Below, piece by piece: positions 8,207 to 16,686 of a stretch of DNA of 64,000 nt (position 1 is its first letter; each line of letters begins with the position of its first letter). The position numbers were made by a program, and so were the translations under genes. The notes under the pieces were generated by a model. That model was not told the DNA's origin. It ran no database searches and saw nothing but the letters and a program-made list of their open reading frames with translations. This stretch comes from an uncultured Acetobacteroides sp. GTDB taxonomy: Bacteria > Bacteroidota > Bacteroidia > Bacteroidales > ZOR0009. Location of the stretch: contig NZ_OY782755.1 in assembly GCF_963678165.1 (NCBI RefSeq), positions 2,046,001-2,110,000 of the forward strand, given 5' to 3'.

Positions 8207-9937
8207 TTATATTGTTTCTATTATTTCATATGATTCATTTATTAAATCATCATGTAAATTGTCATTTGGCTTTAATAACGCTTTTTCTTTTTCTCCATCT
8301 CCAATGCAAATTAAATGTGCATTTTCTTTAAATATTTCCTTTGAATATATTTCTATTTTAGAATCATTATTCTTATCATCAGCTATAGATAATATTGTTT
8401 GTGTGTCATTTGGATAATTTGAATTTATAAACTTTAATATGCTTTGTTTATTCCCTCCATCAATATCTTCTTTAAACACACTATCTAGAATAAAAGGTAA
8501 TCGATGTATCTTTTCTGTCTCTGTTAATAATTTATTAAATGCAAAATGATAACTAAGAACAGCCAAATGAAGTTGAACACCTTGGAATGGGAAACTTGAT
8601 ATTTCATAAACCTTATAAAAGCGTTCCTCCTCTAATGTAGGAAGTCCTAATTGAGCATTATTGTATAAATATATTTGTTTGAAGGAATAATTTTTCTTTT
8701 CTCTTTCAATTATGATATCATCTTCTGTTTTATATTCACTTAGTTCTTCTTTTTTTTGAACTAAATCAAGATGTAACGCTCCTAATTGAGTTGTTAAATT
8801 TCTATTTAAAATAATGTTTGCTTTATTTTCAAGCCAACTATCTAAAGTAATATTGCTTTGGTTGTATGAAGAATATGATATATATTTATCACTGATCTCA
8901 TTACGTAAAACCTCAATTTTATTGTTTAATGAATTAATTTTAGATTGGACACATTTAATCTTTTCTTTAATTTGTTTTTGCTCTTTTTCTGTGTCGTTAT
9001 CTTCTTGAAAATGAACATATATTTGTTCAACACTTAATGGCAATGATTGAGTACAAGTTGGGCATTTGTCTTTTCCCGGAAATTGTTTTGTATGATTTCT
9101 TTTAACTTTTGATACAACAGACAGTCTTTGGTTATAAAATGTGAGTTTGTTTGATTCGCTTACTAATTGTTCTTCTAATCTAGAAAGTTCAGCTTTTGAA
9201 TTAGAGAGCGATTTAACTAACTCATTAGCTTTACCTGTAAGAGAATCATCTATATTTTTTGAAATTTCGAAATCCCTATTTTCTCTTTCAACATTGGTAA
9301 AAAAAGCAATTTCTTTTTGTAATCCACTTATTTCATTCTCTATCTCTCGTTTTCTTTTTCTATCGGTTGTATTTTCTATACCTAGATAATAATCCAAAAA
9401 ATCTTCTTTAAAATTTCTGTAAAAATCTAAATTTCTAAATGATTTACGTAGATACACCCAACCCACATCTTGTGAAACGTAATAAGGTAAAAATATTGTT
9501 TCTATTGGAGCTTCCGATATGCCAGATTTGGATTCTAACAACAAATTAAAATCAAAGAGTTCATTGAAGAATTTTTTCAATTTAATGTGTTCAACGGAAT
9601 TATCACTATTTATACCATTAAAACGAAGAACTTTTTTATTAATGTCTTTAATTAATAGTGTTTCATCTTGACGTATAAGCGTTAATACTTCTGAACTTGT
9701 TTCTTTTTGAATTGAGCAATCTAATCTTACAAAAATTCCTTCACTTAAAATCTCTGTTAACTTTATTTTGTTGTCATTAATACCAAAACAGTAAAGAATA
9801 AGTTGTATTAACGTACTTTTACCTGCTGTATTTTTCCCATAAATAACATTCAATTTGTCTCCGAAGTCAGAGTAAAAGTACTTGTCATTTTCCTCACTAT
9901 AGATAAGTATCTTTTTTATGTTTAGTTTTACTTTCAT
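8207..9937 (-). CDS. SMC/Rad50-like ATPase with zinc hook, Lamassu LmuB / ABC-3C type
   Basis: A 576-residue ABC-class ATPase split by a coiled coil. Residues 34-42 are the Walker A loop GKNTAGKST; a Q-loop-like SQDVGW lies near 155-160; coiled-coil segments (about 185-285 and 305-410) flank the zinc hook CPTC at 292-295; RLPFILDSVFKE at 479-490 is Walker-B-like. This is the Rad50/SMC layout in miniature, as in LmuB and in ABC ATPases of three-component defence systems. It overlaps the upstream nuclease gene by four bases (ATGA), so translation is coupled. Both genes are far richer in A+T than the surrounding chromosome, which points to transfer. Inferred role: a DNA-end or phage sensor that releases the partner nuclease. 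No third component was found on either side. Confidence 0.82.
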   Translation of the reverse strand: MKVKLNIKKILIYSEENDKYFYSDFGDKLNVIYGKNTAGKSTLIQLILYCFGINDNKIKLTEILSEGIFVRLDCSIQKETSSEVLTLIRQDETLLIKDINKKVLRFNGINSDNSVEHIKLKKFFNELFDFNLLLESKSGISEAPIETIFLPYYVSQDVGWVYLRKSFRNLDFYRNFKEDFLDYYLGIENTTDRKRKREIENEISGLQKEIAFFTNVERENRDFEISKNIDDSLTGKANELVKSLSNSKAELSRLEEQLVSESNKLTFYNQRLSVVSKVKRNHTKQFPGKDKCPTCTQSLPLSVEQIYVHFQEDNDTEKEQKQIKEKIKCVQSKINSLNNKIEVLRNEISDKYISYSSYNQSNITLDSWLENKANIILNRNLTTQLGALHLDLVQKKEELSEYKTEDDIIIEREKKNYSFKQIYLYNNAQLGLPTLEEERFYKVYEISSFPFQGVQLHLAVLSYHFAFNKLLTETEKIHRLPFILDSVFKEDIDGGNKQSILKFINSNYPNDTQTILSIADDKNNDSKIEIYSKEIFKENAHLICIGDGEKEKALLKPNDNLHDDLINESYEIIETI

Positions 9938-11025
9938 AATGAATTTATTGTTTCAAGATACGCTGCTGATATTGCAGCTTTAAGTTGAATTCCACTTAAT
10001 GTTGTTGATTTGGTGGTGTTAAAATCAGAATATAAAGCATTAATACATTCTTTATCTGTATAATAACGCTTTAGAATTTCTTTGTTATCTTTTACAAATG
10101 TGTTTATTTTACGATGTTCGCTTTCGTTTAAATCTTTGAATTTATCAAAACTACTTATATAATGAAATTCAAATAGGTCTCTATCAAAAATGTTAATCTG
10201 CAGAGATTGACATACTTCATCTTTTTTACTTCTCCAAAAATCATACGCAAGTTTTTTACTTGTAAGCGTATCTATAATTTCATTAATTTCAGACGATTCT
10301 ATCCTTTTTGAGAAATCAGATAAATTAGCAGAATCTCCTTGATTGAAAGTACATTCAATTTCATTTAATCTAAATGTAAGAGTATCTAATGCTGCTATAT
10401 GGTCAGTAATTCTATTACCAAATACAGTTCTAAACTTGCCTATAAGTTGTTCTCTCTGGGCTTTTGAAGTTCTGCCTATGTCGATAAAGTGAAAGTGAAA
10501 ATTTTCAAGGTTACTAATATCATTTTTAGTAAAGGTTACGTTTTTGTTTCCCTGTAATATTTTAGTTTTAACAGCATGATCTAAATTTGAAAATGAGACA
10601 TTTGCATTTTCCTCATTGATAATGGTGTTATATTTTGTATTGTTATTTTGTCCTTTTAGTTCAATAGTATTATTGGTCGTAAAATAGTTTTTTTGATAAA
10701 AACTATCAGTTTTAGGATAATTGTCATTTAACACATCTTGACTTGAAAGTGCGATTTTTTTGATGATCTCAATAAGACTATTAAGAGTCCATTTATTTGT
10801 TGATTTTTTAGCTTGGATTGTTTCAACAGTTTTAAGGCTATTCTCATCGGATAGGTAGCCGAAAATTATATCATCTTGATGCTCTAATATTATAAAGTAC
10901 TTTTCATCTTTTATGTCCTCATATCTTTCAAGAAACAAGTAAATAGCACAATTCTTCTGAAAGTTCATACCCGTATTGGCTTGAACTCCAGAATTTACAT
11001 TGGTAATCATTAATGCTTCGGTCAT
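9934..11025 (-). CDS. DUF4297/Cap4-type nuclease, Lamassu LmuA-like effector
   Basis: A 363-residue protein whose first 80 residues fit the DUF4297 nuclease pattern of antiphage effectors: NTGMNFQKNCAIYLFLERY (residues 17-35) is the start helix, followed by E48, D51/D52 and QAKK at 71-74, a PD-(D/E)xK-like core. The remainder is a helical region of the kind that pairs with an SMC-like ATPase. It is the first gene of a two-gene operon and its stop overlaps the ATPase start. Family knowledge: Cap4/LmuA effectors cut DNA and abort infection. Here that is inferred. The gene is strongly AT-rich, and the sequence just upstream recurs before the Mrr-type gene at 29 kb. Confidence 0.8.
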   Translation of the reverse strand: MTEALMITNVNSGVQANTGMNFQKNCAIYLFLERYEDIKDEKYFIILEHQDDIIFGYLSDENSLKTVETIQAKKSTNKWTLNSLIEIIKKIALSSQDVLNDNYPKTDSFYQKNYFTTNNTIELKGQNNNTKYNTIINEENANVSFSNLDHAVKTKILQGNKNVTFTKNDISNLENFHFHFIDIGRTSKAQREQLIGKFRTVFGNRITDHIAALDTLTFRLNEIECTFNQGDSANLSDFSKRIESSEINEIIDTLTSKKLAYDFWRSKKDEVCQSLQINIFDRDLFEFHYISSFDKFKDLNESEHRKINTFVKDNKEILKRYYTDKECINALYSDFNTTKSTTLSGIQLKAAISAAYLETINSL

Positions 11026-11049
11026 TTGCTTGGTCTTCTTAGTATTAGT

Positions 11050-11115
11050 GCCAACTCGTTTACATGCGCAGCTTTTGTTACGCTTATACGACTACCAAAG
11101 TAAGCTAATAATTAC
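11050..11115 (-). repeat. Upstream sequence shared with the Mrr-type gene
   Basis: Read on the minus strand, this segment carries TTATTAG, then CTTTGGTAGTCGTATA, GCGTAACA and AGCTGCGCA, followed by AACGAGTTGGC, and ends about 25 bases before the nuclease start codon. The stretch at 28855-28962 has the same blocks in the same order (about 44 of 51 bases agree over the first part), with a 37-base hairpin-forming insertion before AACTAGTTGGC. It may hold a promoter or be a recombination site. Confidence 0.75.
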
Positions 11116-11180
11116 AAATCATCAAAGGGCACTTTACTTTTTCAAGGCTTGTCACTAAAAGCTGTTCACCAGATAAAATA

Positions 11181-11211
11181 AAAAGGAGAACTCGTTACGA
11201 ATCCTCCTTTT
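11181..11211 (-). terminator. Terminator for the 124-aa gene
   Basis: On the minus strand AAAAGGAGGATTC/GAGTTCTCCTTTT forms a stem with a short loop, followed by a T-rich tail. It lies 18 bases beyond the stop of the gene ending at 11229. Confidence 0.7.
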
Positions 11212-11228
11212 ACCTGTTTTTTGCAGCG

Positions 11229-11603
11229 CTACGCCTCAGGGGCTTTCGACTTCCCCTTTTTGGGCTTGCGTTGCTTGCGCTTCACGTCGCTACTGCGTTT
11301 GCCACCAACCTTTTCGTACTCCTTGCTATCTTTCCCGTACTTGAGCAGTACCTCCGAAAGCGTTTTAGAGCAGAAGTCGGTTATGACTTTTTCCGCACCT
11401 TCCAGCTCGTATAGCCGATCGTCGACAATAGAGAGCGTGGTGTTGTAGGACTGAAGAATTGCCTCCCCGTTGTTGAGCAGCCTGGTGCCTTCTGCTACCG
11501 ATACGCCATATTCCAGCACGAGCTTCTCGTCGATGGAAAGGAGTCCGGCAAGCCTGACCTTTAGCAGATCAATAGCGGCAGAAGTTCTCTTCTTGCGTGC
11601 CAT
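11229..11603 (-). CDS. Conserved hypothetical 124-residue protein, basic C-terminus
   Basis: No function was recognised. The protein starts MARKKRTSAAIDLLKVRLAG, continues as a mostly helical stretch (SVAEGTRLLNNGEAILQSYN, then LYELEGAEKVITDF) and ends in a very basic tail with KYGKDSKEYEKVGGKRSSDV followed by many Lys and Arg. Base composition is like the normal chromosome, unlike the AT-rich nuclease operon next to it, so it is probably resident. It has its own terminator. Nucleic-acid binding through the tail is possible but not shown. Confidence 0.7.
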   Translation of the reverse strand: MARKKRTSAAIDLLKVRLAGLLSIDEKLVLEYGVSVAEGTRLLNNGEAILQSYNTTLSIVDDRLYELEGAEKVITDFCSKTLSEVLLKYGKDSKEYEKVGGKRSSDVKRKQRKPKKGKSKAPEA

Positions 11604-11944
11604 AGGCAGTCCTTTGTTTAATTGTTAATACTTATTTTGTCAATGTTCGACCTTCAATAGCGGGAATGCCCGTCATCCAGCATGTTGTTGGTTGCCCAAC
11701 CTGCCTGCTGCTGGTCTCTCCATTTGGTATATTAACATAGGTATAGCAAATGTTGTTTAAAAAGCATCATTTTTTTTTACAAAAAGAGTGTTTACTACGC
11801 TGGGAGGAAGATTTTTGCTCCATTTTGTCGCTCTCAATAGCTGTAATGAGTGTTATATAAGGCTAGATGCTAAACGTGTAGGAGCAAATGGTGGTTTGAT
11901 GGAGTGGTAGGAGGCGTAGCTCTGCGGTTTAAGCGATTTTCCTT

Positions 11945-12155
11945 AAAGGATAAGAGATAATGTTTAAAGGATAAGAGATTTCCTTTAAGCATAAGAGATA
12001 TTGTTTAAAGGAAATGAGATTTCCTTTAAAGGATAAGAGATATTGTTGAAGGGAAATGAGATTTCCTTTAAGCATAAGAGATAATGTTTAAAGGAAATGA
12101 GATTTCCTTTAAAGGATAAGAGATATCGTTAAAGGAAAATGAGATTTCCTTTAAG
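11945..12155. repeat. About ten tandem units of roughly 21 bp (AAAGGATAAGAGAT...)
   Basis: Units alternate among three forms, AAAGGATAAGAGATATTGTTT, AAAGGAAATGAGATTTCCTT and AAGCATAAGAGATAATGTTT, with lengths of 20, 21 or 22. GAGATTTCCTTTAAAG and AAAGGAAAT pair with each other, so neighbouring units can fold. The array does not look coding because the indels break every frame. Confidence 0.85.
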
Positions 12156-12317
12156 CAATAACGGTTATCCTCTCGATTTTAAGCATAATTCCCTTCTGTA
12201 CAAAAAAATCTGTGGTCATTCAATAAGGTTGGCGAAGAGCCAGGGATATCGCTTTTAAAAAAACATCGATCATAATGGAGGTAGATGTAAAGGAATCAGC
12301 AAGTCGTAGCACAAAGT

Positions 12318-12437
12318 GTATCCCCCTTTGGAGGGGGAAGGGGGAGGAAAATAGACGTTAGAGGTAAATACTTGATCCCAATGATTGCTATACACTTCTA
12401 AAAAAATCCACCCCCTAACCCCCGCCGGCGGGGGATA
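12318..12437. repeat. C-rich foldback element
   Basis: The left end reads GTATCCCCCTTTGGAGGGGG and the right end CCGCCGGCGGGGGATATC, giving imperfect inverted ends GTATCCCCC/GGGGGATATC about 100 bases apart. The internal CCACCCCCTAACCCCC block recurs in the foldbacks at 37403-37524 and 63039-63281 and in the tandem repeats at 62 kb. It looks like a non-coding MITE-like or REP-like element. Confidence 0.65.
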
Positions 12438-12709
12438 TCCTTCGAAATAGAGTAGTGTAAATCTTAAAGGCGAAATCCTTGGCCGAAGTGCTAAGCCGTT
12501 ATGAGTTTTCAGCATTTCGCCCAATTGACCTTAGTCTTTCATTCCTCCTATTGCCCTAAGTTTTTAGGAGGGGTGGGTACTTTTATTGCTGTGAGACATA
12601 ATATAAAGGAGGCATTGCTGTGGGGGAATGCGCTGGCGCATAAGCCTAAGTCAATGCCTCCTTGGCGTTTGGCACTGAGGCCAAACTATTTACAGATAGC
12701 AGCTTGTTT

Positions 12710-13141
12710 CTATTGTTCAGCCAACGAGGGTTGGCTGGCAAGCATGGTGAGCGTGGTGCTCTGCAGCTTGCGGAAGGTATACTCCCGAATGTCCTTAAAG
12801 GTGCTTCGAATGGGGCAGCTGGCCTCGTCCTTGCAGTGCTCGCAGGGCTGGTAGCTTTTCTCGGAGGTGCAGGCGAGCATGGCGATGCTGCCCTCGAATA
12901 GCTGGATGATCTCCAGCAGGCTAATCTCATCAGGATGCTTGAGCAGGAAGTAGCCGCCGCTCTTACCCAGCTTGCTGGCCAGGTATCCGTTCTTCTTCAG
13001 GTCTAGGAGGATCGACTCCAGAAATCGTTTGGGGATCAGCTCGCTTTCGGCTATTTGGCTAATGCCCAATGTGCCCTTGCCGTACTCTTTGGCCAGCCGC
13101 GTTAGGGCCAGCATGGCGTACCTTGTTTTTTGTGTAAGCAT
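12710..13141 (-). CDS. Rrf2-family transcriptional regulator, Fe-S type
   Basis: A 143-residue winged-helix repressor. The N-terminus MLTQKTRYAMLALTRLA and the recognition part IPKRFLESILLDLKKNGYL with KSGGYFLLK are typical of Rrf2. Four cysteines (C91, C100, C103, C109; ACTSEKSYQPCEHCKDEASC) lie where IscR, NsrR and RsrR hold an Fe-S cluster, so it probably senses iron-sulfur status, NO or redox. It follows the Crp/Fnr gene by three bases on the same strand, and the divergent operon at 13989 encodes Fe-S functions, which makes that operon a likely target. Confidence 0.92.
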   Translation of the reverse strand: MLTQKTRYAMLALTRLAKEYGKGTLGISQIAESELIPKRFLESILLDLKKNGYLASKLGKSGGYFLLKHPDEISLLEIIQLFEGSIAMLACTSEKSYQPCEHCKDEASCPIRSTFKDIREYTFRKLQSTTLTMLASQPSLAEQ

Positions 13142-13144
13142 GGG

Positions 13145-13828
13145 TTATCCTATTTTGCTAATTTGCTTGAGCTTGTCGAGGTCGCATATCCGTAGCTGCT
13201 TGCCCGAAAGGTCGATCGTTTGCTCGGCTTGCCACTTCGACAGGGTCATTATCACATTCTCGGGCGAGCAGCAGGCAAACTCGGCCAGCTCCTTGCGGGT
13301 GAGCGATAGGGGGAAGTCGCTGGTGCGGTACACATCCTCCGATAGGTAGAGGATGGTATCGGCAATTCGCCCCTCCTTCTGCTTGCTGGCCACGCTCACG
13401 AAGTTCAGAATCGACTTCTTGAACATCTCGGCCGCAATTTGGTAGAGGGCAACGGCCAGCTTTCCGTTATTCGAAAGCAGCTCGAGCAGCACCTTCGAGT
13501 CCATGAGGATTACGCTGCAATCCTCCACCGCAACAATCGAGAAAAGGTTGTTATCCTTGTAGAACAGGTTGGCCCCACCCAGTATCTTGGGGGCGGCCAC
13601 AATGGAAAGGATGATGCGCTTGCTGTTCTCGTTCTGGTAGCTGAACTTTACCACTCCCTGCTGCAGGTAGGCCACGTGTGTTGGCTGGTTACCCTGCTTC
13701 AGGATAACCTCCCCCTTCTTGTACTCGAGCTTTACCGAGGTCCGCTCAATCTTCTCGAACTCCCTCTCCGTGATAAACTGTAGGGCAATGCGCTTTAACC
13801 AGCTGCTATCGCTAAATATGGCTTCCAT
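13145..13828 (-). CDS. Crp/Fnr-family transcriptional regulator
   Basis: A 227-residue protein with an N-terminal cyclic-nucleotide-binding-like beta barrel (about 20-135; EVILKQGNQPTHVAYLQQGV and KILGGANLFYKDN) and a C-terminal HTH (about 165-215; LTRKELAEFACCSPENVIMT). It lacks the N-terminal Cys cluster of FNR, so it does not look like a direct oxygen sensor; C187-C188 sit in the HTH. It is the first gene of a two-gene regulator operon with the Rrf2 gene and is divergent from the Fe-S/GTPase operon 160 bases away. Confidence 0.92.
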   Translation of the reverse strand: MEAIFSDSSWLKRIALQFITEREFEKIERTSVKLEYKKGEVILKQGNQPTHVAYLQQGVVKFSYQNENSKRIILSIVAAPKILGGANLFYKDNNLFSIVAVEDCSVILMDSKVLLELLSNNGKLAVALYQIAAEMFKKSILNFVSVASKQKEGRIADTILYLSEDVYRTSDFPLSLTRKELAEFACCSPENVIMTLSKWQAEQTIDLSGKQLRICDLDKLKQISKIG

Positions 13829-13919
13829 TGTAGCTGCAATCTGTGTTGAGTTGTACCATAGCTTAAAAGTTCATTAAGCAGTATGGAATATTTAATCTAT
13901 TTGGGTTTAACCTTCAATA

Positions 13920-13952
13920 CAAATATACAGTAAATCGGTAGATATTTGCAAT
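13920..13952 (-). promoter_or_regulatory. Possible Bacteroidota-type promoter for the Crp-Rrf2 pair
   Basis: On the minus strand TATATTTG at 13920-13927 fits the TAnnTTTG box at -7, with TTG 21 bases further upstream. It would give a leader of about 85 bases before the Crp/Fnr start. No equally good box was found for the divergent operon. Confidence 0.45.
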
Positions 13953-13988
13953 AATATTGTATGATGTAACTATTATAATGGTATAACG

Positions 13989-14807
13989 ATGGAAATAAAA
14001 ACGCTAACGGTTATTGGCGGTATTGGTAAGGGTGGAAGCCCGGAGAAGGTCGAGCGATTTGACCTGAAGATGGGCGACATCATCAGCATTGTCGGCCCAA
14101 CGGGCTGCGGAAAGACTACGCTGATCAACGATATCGAGCTTTTTGCAAATAGGAACACCCCCTCGCAGCGCGCAGTGCTGGTTAACGGGGAGACGATTCC
14201 CGAGGATTTCTCCTTCGACCCCTCGAAGCATCCCATTGCGCTCATCTCGCAGCATACCAACTTTTTATCCGACCTGCCCGTGGGCGAATTCTTGGGCATT
14301 CATGCCAAGATTAGAGGCTCGAAGGATATTGAGCAGATGGTGAACGAGACGCTGGAGTTTGCCAACCAGCTAACTGGAGAGGCAATTGTTAGGGAGACTT
14401 CGATGACCGAGCTATCGGGAGGGCAAACCCGCTCGCTGCTTATTGCCGATGCTGTTATTATCGGCCATTCGCCCATCATCCTGCTCGATGAGATTGAGAA
14501 TGCGGGCATCGACCGTACCAAGGCGCTGGAGCTGCTTAAGAAGTACGACAAGATCTTCGTTTTTGTAACGCACGACCCCCGTATTGCGCTGCTTTCCGAT
14601 TTTCGCATCATCATGGAGAGCGGGGCCATGCAGAAGCTCATTGTTACCAGCGACGAAGAGCGTGCCGCAGCGGTTGGCCTAAAGCAGCTCGACGACATCA
14701 TGCTCGAGTTCCGAAAGTTTATCCGTGCCGGCGAGCAGATCAGCAGCTCGCTCTTTAACCAGCAGCTTACCGAACTGGCCGCAACCTATCAACCATCACT
14801 AAAGTAA
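13989..14807 (+). CDS. Soluble ABC-type ATPase of a putative metallocluster operon
   Basis: A 272-residue ABC nucleotide-binding protein with Walker A GPTGCGKTT at 36-44, Q-loop SQHT near 87-90, signature LSGGQ at 142-146, Walker B ILLDE at 164-168 and H-loop THDPR around 194-198. No membrane protein is encoded nearby, so it is not obviously part of a transporter. The C-terminal 60 residues are helical. It is the first gene of a tight operon (10 bases to the GTPase, then a 14-base overlap with the NifS-like gene, then two bases to the Fe-S protein). A chaperone-like ATPase role in cofactor assembly is inferred from that context only. Confidence 0.85.
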   Translation: MEIKTLTVIGGIGKGGSPEKVERFDLKMGDIISIVGPTGCGKTTLINDIELFANRNTPSQRAVLVNGETIPEDFSFDPSKHPIALISQHTNFLSDLPVGEFLGIHAKIRGSKDIEQMVNETLEFANQLTGEAIVRETSMTELSGGQTRSLLIADAVIIGHSPIILLDEIENAGIDRTKALELLKKYDKIFVFVTHDPRIALLSDFRIIMESGAMQKLIVTSDEERAAAVGLKQLDDIMLEFRKFIRAGEQISSSLFNQQLTELAATYQPSLK

Positions 14808-14817
14808 AGATTAAGCC

Positions 14818-15519
14818 ATGAAGCTAATTGTTATTGCAGGACCTCCAACCTGTGGAAAGACAACCGTAATCCGCCAGGTAATCCGCCGAATCATAGGTAA
14901 GGGGCTAAAACCAGCCTATTTGAAGATAGATGTCCTTTTTGCCGACGAGGCCGAGCTAATTAATAAGGAGTTTGGTATTCCCACCAGGCGCATATACTCT
15001 GGCGAACTTTGCCCCGACCACTGCAACGTGGTGGTGCTCGACGAGGCGGTGGAGTGGGCCGAAAGCGAACAGGCCGACTTCCTTTTTGTTGAAACTGCCG
15101 GCCTTTGCCTGCGCTGCTCGCCCTATGTGGAGAACTCCTTGGGCATTGTGGTGCTCGAGGCAACCAGCGGGATGAACCTGCCCCGAAAAATTGGCCCCAT
15201 GCTAACCCTAGCCGACATCAGCGTGGTTACCAAAATCGACCTGATATCTCAGGCCGAGCGCGAGGTGTTCCGGTACCGCATTCTCGAAGCCGCCAAGGAG
15301 ATCATGGTGGTGGAGAGCAACGCCCTGTACGGCATTGGCATCGATCCTATCGTTCGCGAAATCCTCAAGACAAAGGATATCGAGCAGCCAATGTTCCTTA
15401 AGGGTAACCCTCCTGTGGGTACGTGTACCATTTGCGTAGGTAAAAAGGAGATCGGAGCGAAGAACCACTTCGGGGTGCTTCGAACCATGGAAAACGATTT
15501 GTTCTATGTCGGAGAGTAA
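14818..15519 (+). CDS. Cys-rich HypB/CobW-like P-loop GTPase
   Basis: A 233-residue P-loop protein of the SIMIBI class that includes HypB, UreG and CooC, metallochaperones that load Ni or other metals. Walker A GPPTCGKTT lies at 8-16, a Walker-B-like VETAG at 91-95 and the guanine-specificity motif TKID at 138-141. Unusual are the cysteine pairs C65-x3-C69 (ELCPDHC), C97-x2-C100 (GLCLRC) right after the ETAG motif, and C203-x2-C206 (GTCTIC), which suggest metal or Fe-S binding at the nucleotide switch and at the C-terminus. Its 3' end overlaps the cysteine desulfurase start by 14 bases, so the two are translationally coupled. Confidence 0.85.
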   Translation: MKLIVIAGPPTCGKTTVIRQVIRRIIGKGLKPAYLKIDVLFADEAELINKEFGIPTRRIYSGELCPDHCNVVVLDEAVEWAESEQADFLFVETAGLCLRCSPYVENSLGIVVLEATSGMNLPRKIGPMLTLADISVVTKIDLISQAEREVFRYRILEAAKEIMVVESNALYGIGIDPIVREILKTKDIEQPMFLKGNPPVGTCTICVGKKEIGAKNHFGVLRTMENDLFYVGE

Positions 15520-16684
15520 GGCCCATTGTATTTATCTCGATAACGCAGCAACGACCCCTCTTGATAAAAGGGTGTTCGACGAGATGGCCAGGTGTTACAT
15601 GGACGACTTTGGCAATGCCTCCAGCTTGCACTCGTTCGGAACTCAGGCCAAGGCGCTCCTCGAAAGCTGCCGAAGCCGGCTGGCGAAGCTCATAAACGCC
15701 AACCCCGACGAGATTGTCTTCACCTCGGGCGGAACAGAGGCAAACAACCTGGCTCTAAAGGGGATTGCCTTTGCCAATCGGCATAGGGGAAACCATATTA
15801 TTGTATCGCAGATAGAGCACGACTGCGTACTTAATGCCTGTAAGTGGCTCGAAACGCAGGGATTCTTCGTCTCCTACCTTCCTGTCGATGGCGATGGGGT
15901 TGTTGATTTGGAGCGCCTGTCGCGCTTAATCAACGCCAAAACAATTCTGGTGTCGGTGATGCACGCCAACAACGAGATTGGAACCATTCAGCCCATCGCC
16001 GAGATCGGTAGGATTTGCCGCGAAAGGGGCGTTTTCCTTCATACTGATGCCTGCCAGTCGTTTGGTAAGGTTCCAGTCGACGTGGTTTCGCTTGGCGTTA
16101 CGCTGATGTCGCTAAATGCCCATAAGATTTACGGGCCGAAAGGTGTTGGATGCCTCTACGTGAAGCGTGGAACGGCCATTACCCCCCTGCTCCATGGAGG
16201 AGGCCAGGAGTTTGGCATTCGTTCCACCACCGAAAATCTTCCAGGAGTTGTCGGGTTTGCAAAGGCCGCCGAGCTATGCATCTCCGAGATGGAGGTAGAG
16301 GCCAAGCGCTTATCGGCACTTTGTAGCCGCACCATCGACGTGCTTCAGCACCACTTCGATGGCTTTTACGTAAACGGCAGCATGGAAAGCCGCCTGTCGG
16401 GTTACCTTAACTTCGCAATAGGCGGCCTCGAGGGCGAAACCATTCGCCTTCTGCTGCTCCTCGACGAGGAGGGCATTGCCGTCTCGGCCGGTTCGGCCTG
16501 CTCCAACAACGACTCAACCCACAACGCGTCGCACGTGCTTCAGGCCATAGGCCGCGATCAGTTTCAGGCACGGGGTGCCATACGAATCGGATTCGGACGG
16601 TTCAACAGCGAAGAAGATGTGGATGCTTTCATTCGGGTTCTTGTTCAGAAGGTAGAAAAACTCAACTCAATTTTTTCTTTATAA
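15506..16684 (+). CDS. Cysteine desulfurase, NifS/IscS-like
   Basis: A 392-residue PLP enzyme that takes sulfur from cysteine to form a protein persulfide. It begins near IYLDNAATTPL, has SGGTEANNLALKG (residues 74-86), the conserved HTDACQSFGKVPVDV, the PLP lysine K207 in SLNAHKIYGPKGVG, and the active-site cysteine C332 in SAGSACSN. The short loop around C332 and overall length fit the NifS/IscS class. No IscU gene is adjacent; instead the enzyme sits between a HypB-like GTPase and a Cx2Cx4Cx16C Fe-S protein, so it probably serves a dedicated cluster. Confidence 0.95.
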   Translation: MSESKAHCIYLDNAATTPLDKRVFDEMARCYMDDFGNASSLHSFGTQAKALLESCRSRLAKLINANPDEIVFTSGGTEANNLALKGIAFANRHRGNHIIVSQIEHDCVLNACKWLETQGFFVSYLPVDGDGVVDLERLSRLINAKTILVSVMHANNEIGTIQPIAEIGRICRERGVFLHTDACQSFGKVPVDVVSLGVTLMSLNAHKIYGPKGVGCLYVKRGTAITPLLHGGGQEFGIRSTTENLPGVVGFAKAAELCISEMEVEAKRLSALCSRTIDVLQHHFDGFYVNGSMESRLSGYLNFAIGGLEGETIRLLLLLDEEGIAVSAGSACSNNDSTHNASHVLQAIGRDQFQARGAIRIGFGRFNSEEDVDAFIRVLVQKVEKLNSIFSL

Positions 16685-16686
16685 AG

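Larger units (their letters stand above)
11604..12709. other. Gene-free stretch with 21-bp array and CCCCCT-type foldback
   Basis: No gene can be supported; frames near 12270-12854 are shadows of repeats or of the Rrf2 gene. The interval holds the 21-bp-period array at 11945-12155 and a C-rich foldback at 12318-12437. Confidence 0.65.

Noticed and set aside
8008..8331. Plus-strand frame of 107 codons at the end of the SMC-like gene
   Set aside because: Crosses a hairpin repeat and the antisense of the ATPase 3' end; not a third component of the defence system.
12270..12854. Short frames on both strands between the 21-bp array and the Rrf2 gene
   Set aside because: They run through C-rich foldback DNA or antisense to Rrf2 and show no family pattern.
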